A stretch of 64,000 nucleotides of DNA from 2-12-FULL-35-15 sp036386835 (GCA_036386835.1 DASVUX010000054.1:1-64000), one strand, 5' to 3'. Counted from the first letter of the stretch, positions 54,675 through 63,289 are shown. Made by a program: numbers and translations. Notes: generated by a model from the sequence alone, not told the origin.

Positions 54675-54926
54675 ATGATTGAATTAACAAAAAGAGTAGA
54701 GGATGCTTTGGAACAGATCCGACCGTATTTACAGGCAGACGGGGGGAATGTATCATTGGTGGAAATTACGGATGAAAAGATCGTTCGCCTTGAATTGCTT
54801 GGCGCATGCAAATCCTGCTCTATGAGCATGATGACGCTTAAAGCTGGAATTGAAGAAACGATCAAACGTTCAGTGCCTGAGATCATATCCGTTGAAGCGG
54901 TGAACCTTACTGAAATGGTATTGTAA
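54675..54926 (+). CDS. Nfu-type (NifU C-terminal domain) Fe-S scaffold protein
   Basis: 83 residues, a stand-alone NifU C-terminal domain. The motif LLGACKSCSMSMMTLKAGIE gives the CxxC cysteines that hold a [4Fe-4S] cluster between two subunits. RPYLQADGGNVSLVEI is the conserved N-terminal part. It would take clusters from the assembly machinery and pass them on, plausibly with the Mrp protein encoded upstream. The SGNH lipoprotein gene starts 11 bases downstream. Confidence 0.93.
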   Translation: MIELTKRVEDALEQIRPYLQADGGNVSLVEITDEKIVRLELLGACKSCSMSMMTLKAGIEETIKRSVPEIISVEAVNLTEMVL

Positions 54927-54937
54927 ATATTTTTCCT

Positions 54938-56293
54938 ATGAAGATATCTGCTTTTCTTCGTTATGTGTTTGTTATCTCCGCGATGGTCGCATCCTCCTGT
55001 ACGCCAAATCTTGAAGGCCCTGAACCGGAAGCAGGTGAAGCAGATTTCACGCGAACAGTTGCAATTGGCGGTAATTATATGGCTGGTTACCAGGACGGCT
55101 CCCTGTATATGAAAGGCCAGCAGAAATCAATTCCGGCACTTCTTGCTTCCCAGTTTACTGTAGTGGGCGGCACGCCTTTCCGGCAGGTTTTAATGCCCGA
55201 TAATACCGGGCTCGGGTTGAACAGCAAACCCTGGGAAAGTTGGTTTATTACAGCGAGCAGGTTGGGGAACAAAACCGACTGCAAAGGCGTTACTTCACTA
55301 TCACCCTTAAAATCGCAGATCTCCTTAACAGCTGCAGGGCCATATTTGTCCGGACTCGCAGGAAACAGCATCCAGAACTTCGCGGTTCCGTATGCTAATA
55401 TTGCTGATTATTTTAATCCTGCATTCGGTGAGGCCTTTTCAACAACCGGAAATAAAAACCCGTATTATAACCGCATAGCAAGCACTCCCGGAACATCTAC
55501 TATTTATTCGGATGCAAAAAATCAGAATGCCACATTTATCACTGCCTGGGTGGGGATGGAGGATATATACAACTTCGCTTCAAGCGGTGGCACCATAGGT
55601 TCTATACCTTCTCCTGCTACATTCAGTATGTACCTGGATTCATTATTGCGCGGACTCACAGCAAACGGAGCAAAAGGCGTTCTTGCCAACATACCTGATT
55701 TTCGTAATTTTCCTTATTATACACTTGTTGCGTGGGACAATGCAACTTTAACCCAGGGCCAGGCAGATACCCTGAATGATGCCTATGTCGGCCTCGATAA
55801 TATTCATTTTGAGGCCGGAAGGAATGGATTTGTTATTGATGACATCACTACACCTTTTGGATACAGGCAGCTTCATGCAGGAGAATATATCACACTTTCA
55901 GTACCCCTGGATTCAATGAAATGCGAAAAATACGGATTGCTTGTAAATACTATCCACGACAGGTACGTTCTCGATAGTATAGAGATTCATGAGATCGACC
56001 AGGCTGTTAATGCATATAACAATGTGATCGCTCAGAAAGCTTCACAATATAATTTTGCCCTGGTGGACATGCACAGCTTCTTTGCGGGTGTAAAGAGCGG
56101 AATAAAATGGGATGGTGCCGATTACAATACTACTTTTGTTTCAGGCGGATTTTTCAGTCTTGACGGATATCACCCAAATCAAAAAGGGTATGCGCTTATC
56201 GCTAATGAATTTCTTTCTGCGATCCGCAGCAAATATCACTCTGTGATCCCCACCATCAACTGCATGGATTGTGATGGGGTGAAGTTTCCTTAG
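54938..56293 (+). CDS. SGNH/GDSL-fold lipoprotein lacking the block I serine
   Basis: 451 residues. A lipoprotein signal ends at the lipobox ASSC (Cys20 or 21), so it is lipid-anchored. The SGNH fold is suggested by a block I-like VAIGGNYMAGYQDGSLY near residue 43 and a block V-like DGYHPNQKGYALIANEFL near the C-terminus. In related Bacteroidota proteins block I reads G-N-S-L; here the serine position is occupied by Asn. The block V Asp and His remain. It may be inactive or use another nucleophile. The gene lies 11 bases after nfu, but no shared function is clear. Confidence 0.78.
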   Translation: MKISAFLRYVFVISAMVASSCTPNLEGPEPEAGEADFTRTVAIGGNYMAGYQDGSLYMKGQQKSIPALLASQFTVVGGTPFRQVLMPDNTGLGLNSKPWESWFITASRLGNKTDCKGVTSLSPLKSQISLTAAGPYLSGLAGNSIQNFAVPYANIADYFNPAFGEAFSTTGNKNPYYNRIASTPGTSTIYSDAKNQNATFITAWVGMEDIYNFASSGGTIGSIPSPATFSMYLDSLLRGLTANGAKGVLANIPDFRNFPYYTLVAWDNATLTQGQADTLNDAYVGLDNIHFEAGRNGFVIDDITTPFGYRQLHAGEYITLSVPLDSMKCEKYGLLVNTIHDRYVLDSIEIHEIDQAVNAYNNVIAQKASQYNFALVDMHSFFAGVKSGIKWDGADYNTTFVSGGFFSLDGYHPNQKGYALIANEFLSAIRSKYHSVIPTINCMDCDGVKFP

Positions 56294-56825
56294 TTAATCT
56301 TCTGTTGTAGTGACTTCTTTAACTTTTTGTCTGAAACAAAAAGTCACAAAAAATTCAAGAACCATCGAATACTTCCCACAAGCAACGGCATCGCGATGGT
56401 CAGGCCTCACGCTCGGCTTCGAGTTTTGATTAGTATAAATTAAATATTAGCATACTATGCGTCTCTTATCGAAACTCTTGTTTAAATGAAATATAGTGTT
56501 TCAAGCAAGCAGTATCAGATCATAATTTGTCATAAGCGTCAAAGACGATCCTTTTTTCATCATAAAGATCGGTGAAGATCAGCGTTCTATCAGTCAGCAC
56601 AACAGACATAATTTCAGCATAAGCGTCAAAGACGATCTTTAAAAATCATAAGATCAGTGAAGATCAATGTTTTTATTAGCTAGAATAGTCGATGGAGATA
56701 TCCCTCTGCTGGGGGCGGGATCAAATCTGCCTTTTCAGGAAACTCTCAGAATCTGCTAACCGTAGCATCCGTGAGAGATACCGTGTCGAAGCACGGAATG
56801 AGGATAGCACGAAGTAATGCAGTAG
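56294..56825. repeat. Repeat-rich intergenic region
   Basis: 532 bases without a convincing gene. A perfect hairpin ACTTTTTGT-CTGAA-ACAAAAAGT lies at 56322-56344, 30 bases after the lipoprotein stop, and may act as a terminator. Two copies of an 87-base unit begin with the identical CATAAGCGTCAAAGACGATC at 56531 and 56618 and share a GATC-GTGAAGATCA segment. A copy of the GAGATACCGTG/CACGG hairpin lies at 56773-56800. Confidence 0.68.
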
Positions 56826-57458
56826 TTATCTTATTACAAGCTTGCCCGTGTACTTCCTGCCGTCTGCAACAACAGTAATAAAATACAATCCGCTTTGCAG
56901 TCCGTTTCGGTTTATGATCAACTGGTTGCTGTTCGCGGAATAAGTACGTACAACTTTTCCTGTAACATCATAGATGCTGAGCAAAGATCCTTTCGCAGAA
57001 GGTGTTTTTACAGTGAAATTATCAGTTGCAGGATTGGGATAAACACTAATTGAATTACTGGTGACGCGTTCAGGTACACCCACTGTGCAATTCATAGGAT
57101 AGGCGAATCCGCATGTAATATCCCAGATCTGGTCGGTAAGATACACCATCCCGGTAAAGCCTGCCGGCAGATTACCAAGCGTAGTAGGAATTGTATGCGT
57201 AACGGTATCACCCGGCATTTGCGCAAAGAGATAGAACATGCTATTTATGTTGCCTACGGTATCACCCGCAGCATCAGTTACTATAACAGTAGGATAGTTA
57301 ACCTGGTTGCTGTCTCCGTTATAAATAGTAACATCAAGTTCATCATTGACTGTATCAATTGCAATTCCAAGAAGGCAGAACTGGGTGCAGTTCAATGTTT
57401 GTGCTTCTGTCGGGGCAATACTAAGGAATAGAAGAGCGCTCAGTAATAGTTTTTTCAT
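56826..57458 (-). CDS. Small T9SS type A secreted protein
   Basis: 210 residues. Signal peptide (MKKLLLSALLFLSIAPTEAQ). A beta domain of about 100 residues with four or five cysteines follows (NCTQFCLLGI, DITCGFAYPMNCTVG). The last 75 residues are a type A sorting domain (SISVYPNPATDNFTVKTP, IYDVTGKVVRTYS, LQSGLYFITVVADGRKYTGKLVIR). The passenger domain is not recognised. A promoter box is at 57473-57480. Confidence 0.85.
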   Translation of the reverse strand: MKKLLLSALLFLSIAPTEAQTLNCTQFCLLGIAIDTVNDELDVTIYNGDSNQVNYPTVIVTDAAGDTVGNINSMFYLFAQMPGDTVTHTIPTTLGNLPAGFTGMVYLTDQIWDITCGFAYPMNCTVGVPERVTSNSISVYPNPATDNFTVKTPSAKGSLLSIYDVTGKVVRTYSANSNQLIINRNGLQSGLYFITVVADGRKYTGKLVIR

Positions 57459-57472
57459 CAGCGGGTTTTAAA

Positions 57473-57480
57473 CAAAGATA
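57473..57480 (-). promoter_or_regulatory. -7 promoter box TATCTTTG
   Basis: Exact TAnnTTTG match on the minus strand, 15 bases upstream of the ATG at 57458. Confidence 0.6.
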
Positions 57481-57555
57481 TAAAAGTTTACCTGTAAGGA
57501 TCAGATCAATCTGTACTCTTACAGACATGCATACAGATCAAGCAATGGCACTTAC

Positions 57556-58170
57556 TTATTTGGTGATCTTAAATTCACCTGAAGCCCAGAATTTACCTTT
57601 GTTATCAGTATCTTTTGAATACGCGAGTGCTTTGTCGTTCTCGTCAGTATAGATGGTAGTTGTTTCCACTTCCTTGCTTGACCAAACTTCAACCCTCACT
57701 GTATGCGTGCCTTCTGTAATGGAGTTCATGGCAGTCTGGAAATTATCCGGAAAATCGATGAGCCAGGATGACCATGTTCCTTCCGGCATTACGTCTTTTG
57801 CAACTCCAACAAGATAGGGCCTCGCTGCATTGTCGATATATACCCGGTATGTAAGAGCTTCAGGTGCCATTGCATCCATCTGGTCAACAGCCCGTGGCAA
57901 ATAGACTCTTCCTACAAATTTATCATCGGCACTGAAAGTGTTCGAAAGCATTGCTTCTGTTTCTTTTATAGTGCCGGTCCTTGGAATATCCTGTTTGGAG
58001 AATACGATCACTCCCGCGCCCCACCATTCTTTGGGTTTTGTCTTTTGCCTTTCCCCTTCTGTCTTCTTAATAATGTGCTTGTGGAATTCACCTTGTGGCT
58101 GGGCCTGTGAAAAAACGACAGCGGTAGAAATTGTGAAAAAAAGAGCACTTAGAAATAGTTTTGTTTTCAT
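57556..58170 (-). CDS. Secreted protein of unknown function, 204 aa
   Basis: Signal peptide (MKTKLFLSALFFTISTAVVFSQ). The mature domain has no cysteine and a beta-sandwich look (VGRVYLPRAVDQM, LTYRVYIDNAARPYLVGVA, TEGTHTVRVEVWSSKEVET, GKFWASGEFKITK). No family was recognised. The start lies 10 bases after the stop of the B12/radical-SAM gene on the same strand, so the two are probably cotranscribed, but a functional link is not evident. Confidence 0.72.
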   Translation of the reverse strand: MKTKLFLSALFFTISTAVVFSQAQPQGEFHKHIIKKTEGERQKTKPKEWWGAGVIVFSKQDIPRTGTIKETEAMLSNTFSADDKFVGRVYLPRAVDQMDAMAPEALTYRVYIDNAARPYLVGVAKDVMPEGTWSSWLIDFPDNFQTAMNSITEGTHTVRVEVWSSKEVETTTIYTDENDKALAYSKDTDNKGKFWASGEFKITK

Positions 58171-58180
58171 ACGTGATGTT

Positions 58181-59863
58181 TTAGTTTAGTGGGGCAGACG
58201 TAAGCTCCGCTGATTTGTTGTTGTTAATGATTTCCGCCTTGCCTGTCCCGCTGTATTGCAGGATAAGGTTTGTTGGTTCCGGTTCAATCCGATTCTGCTG
58301 CTCGAAAATATGAAAATCAAATTGTAATGGCAAAATGATATGCCGGAATTTATGGTGATTTAATTTAAATTCATCAACAAGCCGGTTTTTTTCTGTCCTG
58401 CTTACTTCTTCAATAAATAACGGCTTCGGTTTTACTTTTGCCTGTAAATAGTAATCAACTGCTATCAGTTCCTTGAGGATAGCATCTTCATGGTAATTTT
58501 TACCGGCAAAATCATAAAGGATCTCATACACATCAATTATCGAATAGTGGTGAAAATCCTGGCGTTCCCCGAAGTGCCTGCCGAGGCCAAGCATAAAGTC
58601 GAAGATGCTGTAATTGGCGGTCACGTATTTCAATGTGTTTGTTGCCCGCTTTTTATTCCAGTAGATCTCCAGCGCTTCTTCAAGCTTTACGATCTGCGCA
58701 AGCTGGTCCTTTGAAAGGTAATTGCTTTCGATGATCTGGTAAGGAGGGTTCGGATCGAATACATAGCCATGCTGTGCATATTTTTCGCGTACCGGGGTGC
58801 CTTTCAGGAATTTTAAAAAGCCCAGCTGTAACTCAGGTGCAAAAAGCTTGAATACTTCTTCAAAGCTGTATTTTATATCCTCCCATTGATCAAGGGGTAA
58901 TCCAACGATCAGGTCGAGGTGCATTTCGATCTTGTCCTGCAGTGATTGAATGATACCTTTTGTTTTTTCAAAGTTCTGCTTGCGGCTGACCTCGAGGTTC
59001 GCTTTCTGGTTTACGGTCTGGATCCCGATCTCAAACCGGAACAGTCCTTTAGGAACATGTTCATGTATAAATTTAATGATATCCGGATGAACGATATCTG
59101 CCGTAATCTCAAACTGGAATACATTTTCCGGGCTATGATGCTCAAGTATGAATTTGAACATATCAATAGTAAAATCTTTTTTAATATTGAATGTACGGTC
59201 GAGAAATTTGATCACCCTTCCATGCTCCATCAGGTATAAAAGGTTTGCTTTGATATCATCATTTGGTAGATAACGCACTTTGTTATCAAGGCTTGCCAGG
59301 CAGAACTCGCATTTATACGGACAGCCGCGTGAAGTTTCAATATAACAAACCTTATTATACAACTCAGAGGGAGCATCATTCTGATATGGCCTCAGGCCGC
59401 TGAAATTCTTCAGGTCGAAAGTTGGAGCTTCGGGATTATGCCTGGTTTCCGTTACTGTTTGGAAAACCAGATTAGGTACATTCTGAATATCCGGGAATGC
59501 ATGCAGGAATTCTTTAAAAGGGATTTCGCCTTCGCCTGTGATGATGTAATCCACCTGCTCAAGGTTAATGACATTTTTCCAGTCGTAGCTGACTTCAGGA
59601 CCCCCTAATAATATTTTAATTTGAGGATTTAATGCTTTTATTCTTTTACAAACATCCAGTGTCTGCGTGATGTTCCAGATATAGCAGCTGAAGGCGATTA
59701 CATCAAAATTTTTGCAATGATCCGCGATATCATCCTTATCTTCCTTGATCGTAAACTCTTTCCATTGAAGTCCTTCATGCTCCTTGTTGAGTTCGTACAA
59801 AAGACGAACTGCCAGGTTGAGGTGAATGTATTTAGCGTTAAGAGTTGTAAGGAGGAGTTTCAT
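58181..59863 (-). CDS. B12-binding radical SAM protein (DUF4080 type)
   Basis: 560 residues, cytosolic. An N-terminal cobalamin-binding Rossmann domain (about 1-140; FDVIAFSCYIWN, KILLGGPEVSYDW) precedes the radical SAM core with the cluster motif C181-x3-C185-x2-C188 in SRGCPYKCEFC. Further core motifs are FLDRTFNI, FEITADI and DLIVGLPLDQWEDIKYSF. The C-terminal 200 residues match DUF4080. Such enzymes often methylate unactivated carbon or phosphorus, but for this branch the substrate is unknown. Its own promoter box is at 59883-59890. The secreted protein gene follows after 10 bases. Confidence 0.9.
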   Translation of the reverse strand: MKLLLTTLNAKYIHLNLAVRLLYELNKEHEGLQWKEFTIKEDKDDIADHCKNFDVIAFSCYIWNITQTLDVCKRIKALNPQIKILLGGPEVSYDWKNVINLEQVDYIITGEGEIPFKEFLHAFPDIQNVPNLVFQTVTETRHNPEAPTFDLKNFSGLRPYQNDAPSELYNKVCYIETSRGCPYKCEFCLASLDNKVRYLPNDDIKANLLYLMEHGRVIKFLDRTFNIKKDFTIDMFKFILEHHSPENVFQFEITADIVHPDIIKFIHEHVPKGLFRFEIGIQTVNQKANLEVSRKQNFEKTKGIIQSLQDKIEMHLDLIVGLPLDQWEDIKYSFEEVFKLFAPELQLGFLKFLKGTPVREKYAQHGYVFDPNPPYQIIESNYLSKDQLAQIVKLEEALEIYWNKKRATNTLKYVTANYSIFDFMLGLGRHFGERQDFHHYSIIDVYEILYDFAGKNYHEDAILKELIAVDYYLQAKVKPKPLFIEEVSRTEKNRLVDEFKLNHHKFRHIILPLQFDFHIFEQQNRIEPEPTNLILQYSGTGKAEIINNNKSAELTSAPLN

Positions 59864-59882
59864 TGATGATTGGGTTTCAACT

Positions 59883-59890
59883 CAAAGATA
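59883..59890 (-). promoter_or_regulatory. -7 promoter box TATCTTTG
   Basis: Exact TAnnTTTG match on the minus strand, 20 bases upstream of the ATG at 59863. Confidence 0.6.
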
Positions 59891-59920
59891 AGAAATCAGG
59901 TGCTGAAAACGAAATGAAAC

Positions 59921-60403
59921 CTAGGGTTTATCACGCCCTGCAAACCGTGACTTACCGGAAAGGAAAAGGACTGCCTTCAGGATGTTTCGCTGGATGCTCC
60001 CCTCTGTTTTCAGATTAGCAATGTATCTTACAATTTCGTTCTGCCTGCTGGGTGATAATCCTGCAAAGACAGCGGCAGCTTCTTTGTTTGACTTAAGTGC
60101 TGTTATGAAACCGGGATGCACAGGTACAGTCCTTTTTCGGGGATCAAATTCAACGCTGAGTTTAATTGTTTCACCAATTCTTCGTGGTGAGTCCTTTAAC
60201 ATACCAGTATTAATATACAGGCGCCATTCACCTTTGAACTTCATTAAAGTTTGAGTGTATGGACTGCCGTTTACGAACCCTCTTACAGGGATCGGGCCTT
60301 TATCTTTATTGGCTTCTTTGAAGATCACTCTAAGAATCTTTCCGGGCACGGAAACATACGGGTTGATCCCTATAATTTTTATTACCGCGTTGAATTCTTT
60401 CAT
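59921..60403 (-). CDS. DUF1905 / YdeI-OmdA family protein
   Basis: 160 residues. The first 95 match DUF1905 (beta-barrel; GPIPVRGFVNGSPYTQTLMKFKGEWRLYIN, ending IKLSVEFDPRKR). The last 60 resemble the YdeI/OmdA helix pair (HPGFITALKSNKEAAAVFAGLSPSRQNEIVRYIANLKTEG in outline). Some members were described as bacteriocin-protection proteins; the biochemical role is unknown. It stands alone after a terminator that follows the RNase G gene. Confidence 0.85.
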   Translation of the reverse strand: MKEFNAVIKIIGINPYVSVPGKILRVIFKEANKDKGPIPVRGFVNGSPYTQTLMKFKGEWRLYINTGMLKDSPRRIGETIKLSVEFDPRKRTVPVHPGFITALKSNKEAAAVFAGLSPSRQNEIVRYIANLKTEGSIQRNILKAVLFLSGKSRFAGRDKP

Positions 60404-60435
60404 TGATCTGTGATTGTGGTTTGTTAAAATTAAAA

Positions 60436-60459
60436 AACGCCCCGGTTACCCGGAGCGTT
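60436..60459 (-). terminator. Hairpin terminator after RNase G
   Basis: On the minus strand AACGCTCCGG pairs with CCGGGGCGTT with one central mismatch and a four-base loop, followed by TTTTTAATTTTAA. It lies 32 bases after the RNase G stop. Confidence 0.82.
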
Positions 60460-60491
60460 CTCGTTGCTAAATTATTAATCTAAACTCATCA

Positions 60492-62045
60492 TCAAATTTT
60501 TATCTCATCCTCATTCTTGTTCAGGAAGCGGTATTCCATGAAATTGTATGAATTCACAGGTTTTACTTTAAAGCTCTTGCCGTATTTCTTTCCCCATTGC
60601 GCTTTCAGGGAATTGAACCACCAGCCTTTATTGATATACGCTTCCAGGTAAGGGTGAACGCACAGCGTAACATCCTTTTCGTTCTGTTCCTTTAATATAT
60701 AACGCAGGTTGTTTTCTATCTGATCCATCAGGAGGATGCTTGCCTGGATCTCACCGCTTCCGCCACAGGTTGGACATTTCTCAACTGTAACAATATTCAT
60801 CTCAGGCCGCACCCGCTGCCGGGTGATCTGGATCAGTCCGAATTTACTTGGAGGAAGGATGTTATGCTTCGCCCTGTCCTTCGACATTTCATCCTTGATC
60901 TTATCGAAAAGGAGCTTGCGGTTATCAGCGGAGTGAAGATCGATAAAATCGACAACAATGATCCCGCCCATATCACGCAAACGAAGCTGGCGCGCAACCT
61001 CGGTAGCCGCCTCCAGGTTTACCTCAAGGGCATTTGTTTCCTGGTTATTGTCTGACTTGGCACGGTTACCGCTGTTCACGTCAATAACGTGAAGCGCTTC
61101 GGTATGCTCAACAATGAGATAGCCTCCGCTGCGCATGGTAACTGTTTTTCCGAACAATCCTTTGATCTGGCGGTCAACACCAAAATGATCGAAGATAGGA
61201 GCGGGGCCTTTGTATAATTTGAGAATCTTTTCTTTATCGGGAGCAATCGTCTGGAGATAAGTCCGGATCTCTTCGAACAGCGCTGCATCATTGATATGAA
61301 TGCTGTTGAAGCTTGCATTAAGCAGATCGCGAAGGATCGCGGAGGTCCTGTCGATCTCGCCCAATACTTTAAAAGGAGGCTGTGCAGTTTTCAGGTTCTG
61401 ATAAACAGTTTCCCACTTTTTTACGAGATCGTTAAGATCAGCATCCAGGTCAGCAACACTTTTCCCTTCCGCTACTGTCCGAATGATCACACCGAAATTT
61501 TTCGGCTTGATGCTTTGTATGAGTCTTTTTAAGCGGGTCTTTTCTTCCGTTGTTTTGATCTTCTGTGAAACAGAGATCTTTTCAGCGAATGGAATAAGGA
61601 CAAGATATCGCCCGGCTAAAGAAATTTCGGTAGTGATGCGGGGGCCTTTTGTAGAGATAGGCTCCTTTGCAATCTGGATCAGGATCTGCTGATTAGCATT
61701 TAAGATGTTGCCGATCTTTCCGTCTTTTTGAATGTCCGGTTCAAACTTGTAATACATCAGGTTGGATGTAGTTTGTTTACCGGTTTGTACAAGCTTGGTG
61801 TACTTGTTAAGCGATGCTGCCTGCGGCCCGAGATCGAGATAATGCAGGAAAGCGTCTTTTTCGTAGCCAACATCCACAAAGGCGGCATTCAACCCGGGCA
61901 TCACTTTTTTAACGCGGCCAAGATAGATGTCGCCTACTGAGAAATTATTATTGCTTTTTTCGCGATTAAGTTCAACTAAACGTTTATCGTTTAAAAGTGC
62001 AATAACAACCTCTGATGGAGTAACATCAATGATAAGTTCGTTCAC
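60492..62045 (-). CDS. rng: Ribonuclease G/E family endoribonuclease
   Basis: 517 residues. An S1 RNA-binding domain (about 35-125; VGDIYLGRVKKVMPGLNAAFVDVGYEKDAFL) leads into the RNase E/G catalytic core with EVARQLRLRDMGGIIVVDFIDLHS, which contains the catalytic Asp. The zinc-link motif is CPTCGGSGEI. The length is that of RNase G; the long RNase E scaffold tail is absent. It cuts single-stranded RNA in rRNA maturation and mRNA decay. The HU, mutY and rng grouping seen here is common in Bacteroidota. The leader holds a 16-base palindrome at 62133-62148. Confidence 0.94.
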   Translation of the reverse strand: MNELIIDVTPSEVVIALLNDKRLVELNREKSNNNFSVGDIYLGRVKKVMPGLNAAFVDVGYEKDAFLHYLDLGPQAASLNKYTKLVQTGKQTTSNLMYYKFEPDIQKDGKIGNILNANQQILIQIAKEPISTKGPRITTEISLAGRYLVLIPFAEKISVSQKIKTTEEKTRLKRLIQSIKPKNFGVIIRTVAEGKSVADLDADLNDLVKKWETVYQNLKTAQPPFKVLGEIDRTSAILRDLLNASFNSIHINDAALFEEIRTYLQTIAPDKEKILKLYKGPAPIFDHFGVDRQIKGLFGKTVTMRSGGYLIVEHTEALHVIDVNSGNRAKSDNNQETNALEVNLEAATEVARQLRLRDMGGIIVVDFIDLHSADNRKLLFDKIKDEMSKDRAKHNILPPSKFGLIQITRQRVRPEMNIVTVEKCPTCGGSGEIQASILLMDQIENNLRYILKEQNEKDVTLCVHPYLEAYINKGWWFNSLKAQWGKKYGKSFKVKPVNSYNFMEYRFLNKNEDEIKI

Positions 62046-62247
62046 TTATATAATATTTTAATAAATACAATAACACAGCAATCCCGCGTATGCAGGACCC
62101 GTGTCGTTATTTTTTCTGTAAATTGGATCAGATCCCGGAATTCCGGGAAAGATACAGATACGCAGGTAAATACTAAAACAGCCCTTTGACAAAAGCCGTT
62201 TTAATATTTATTGACTGCTCAGAATAATGATCTCCCCTTAAGGAAAA
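62046..62247. promoter_or_regulatory. RNase G leader with palindrome and upstream terminator
   Basis: 202 bases. A perfect palindrome TCCCGGAATTCCGGGA lies at 62133-62148, about 88 bases before the rng start. A minus-strand hairpin at 62175-62202 (AAAACGGC ... GCTGTTTT, with G-T pairs) followed by T-rich sequence probably ends the transcript of the small basic-protein gene. No TAnnTTTG box is evident. Confidence 0.5.
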
Positions 62248-62337
62248 TTATTTTTTCTTATGTCTGTTTTTTCTCAAACGCTTTTTACGTTTGTGAGTAG
62301 CCATTTTATGTCTTTTTCTTTTTTTACCGCTTGGCAT
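62248..62337 (-). CDS. 29-residue basic protein, AURKAIP1/COX24 (mS38-like) type
   Basis: Reads MPSGKKRKRHKMATHKRKKR, then LRKNRHKKK and stop (TAA at 62248-62250). Nineteen of 29 residues are Lys, Arg or His. The K-M-x-x-H-K-x-x-K-R core is that of the AURKAIP1/COX24 domain, which in mitochondria is part of ribosomal protein mS38. Near-identical short proteins are annotated across Bacteroidota, so a ribosome or rRNA-binding role is likely, but this is by recall and not tested. It lies 33 bases after the TPR gene on the same strand, and a hairpin follows. Confidence 0.85.
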   Translation of the reverse strand: MPSGKKRKRHKMATHKRKKRLRKNRHKKK

Positions 62338-62370
62338 AACTACGAATTTTTAAATTGTTTAATATTTTAT

Positions 62371-63228
62371 TTATTTATTCTCTTTTGGAAAGTCCTGTGC
62401 GGACAGCTTATTAATGTAATCCTGAACTTCGGTTTTGATTGTTGCATCTTCAACCAGGTTCCTGTATTTTTCAAGACTCTTTATTGCATTCGCCTTATCG
62501 CCTTTTTGTTCGTAAGCATCTGCCAGGTGCAGGTATGCCTCAATAAAATCAGGCTGGATCTTCAGCACTTTTTCAAACCTTGCGATCGCTTTGTCCCATT
62601 GCCCGGACTTTTCCGAGAAAAAGGCAAAGTTCAGCTGCAGGTTCACATTGTTCGAGTCTGTTTTCTCAACTTCCTTCAGCAATCCGATCCCTTTCATCGG
62701 TTCAGCGCTTCCTTCCACATAACATGCTCCGAGGTTGATCTTCGCTTCTGTGTTGGCAGGATTCAGCTGAACTGTTTTTTCGTAACATTCAATGGCTTTA
62801 CTGTACAGCATCGGGCGTTCAGTTTCCGGAGCAAAACGTGTTGAACCATAATACCTGTTGCCGGCTTCCATCCAGTTCTTCTCATTCGGAGAAGCAATGG
62901 CAGCCTGTTCCATATAATGCGCTGCGATTACCGGCTGCCGTAAACTATCCCACATTCCGATCATATTCTGGTAAGCGGTTTTCTTATCAGGTGAACTCTT
63001 CAATTCATCTTCAAGTTTAACAACGGCCTGCTTCTGGGATGTGCTCAGCTTTTCTTTTGCCGATTCCACCAAGGTATTCATGGAAGAGCCGTCATGGTCA
63101 TGCCCTGCGTGATCCGACAAAGGAGCTTTCGCTTTCTCAGGCAGCTTTGTATTTGCTAATAATAAAAGAACGATCAGTATTAATGAACCTGCTATTACAA
63201 AAATTTGTTTTTTATTTACAGATTTCAT
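62371..63228 (-). CDS. Membrane-anchored TPR protein
   Basis: 285 residues. A single N-terminal span (about 7-25; IFVIAGSLILIVLLLLA) is followed by a His/Asp-containing linker (SDHAGHDHDGSS) and a helical region. At least four TPR units occupy about 90-275 (AIECYEKTVQLNPANTEAKI, AIARFEKVLKIQPDFIEAYL, AIKSLEKYRNL). It probably serves as a periplasmic scaffold or assembly protein. It sits between HU (61 bases upstream) and the 29-residue basic protein, all on the minus strand. Confidence 0.87.
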   Translation of the reverse strand: MKSVNKKQIFVIAGSLILIVLLLLANTKLPEKAKAPLSDHAGHDHDGSSMNTLVESAKEKLSTSQKQAVVKLEDELKSSPDKKTAYQNMIGMWDSLRQPVIAAHYMEQAAIASPNEKNWMEAGNRYYGSTRFAPETERPMLYSKAIECYEKTVQLNPANTEAKINLGACYVEGSAEPMKGIGLLKEVEKTDSNNVNLQLNFAFFSEKSGQWDKAIARFEKVLKIQPDFIEAYLHLADAYEQKGDKANAIKSLEKYRNLVEDATIKTEVQDYINKLSAQDFPKENK

Positions 63229-63289
63229 TTTTTGAGTATTTCAGATTTCAAATCCTGTACTGCGGATCTGAAATTTGAAATTGGAATTT

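Noticed and set aside
62260..62844. 194-codon plus-strand frame over the small basic gene and TPR gene
   Set aside because: It is antisense to both and rich in Phe, Cys and Leu, as expected for the complement of Lys/Glu-rich coding DNA.
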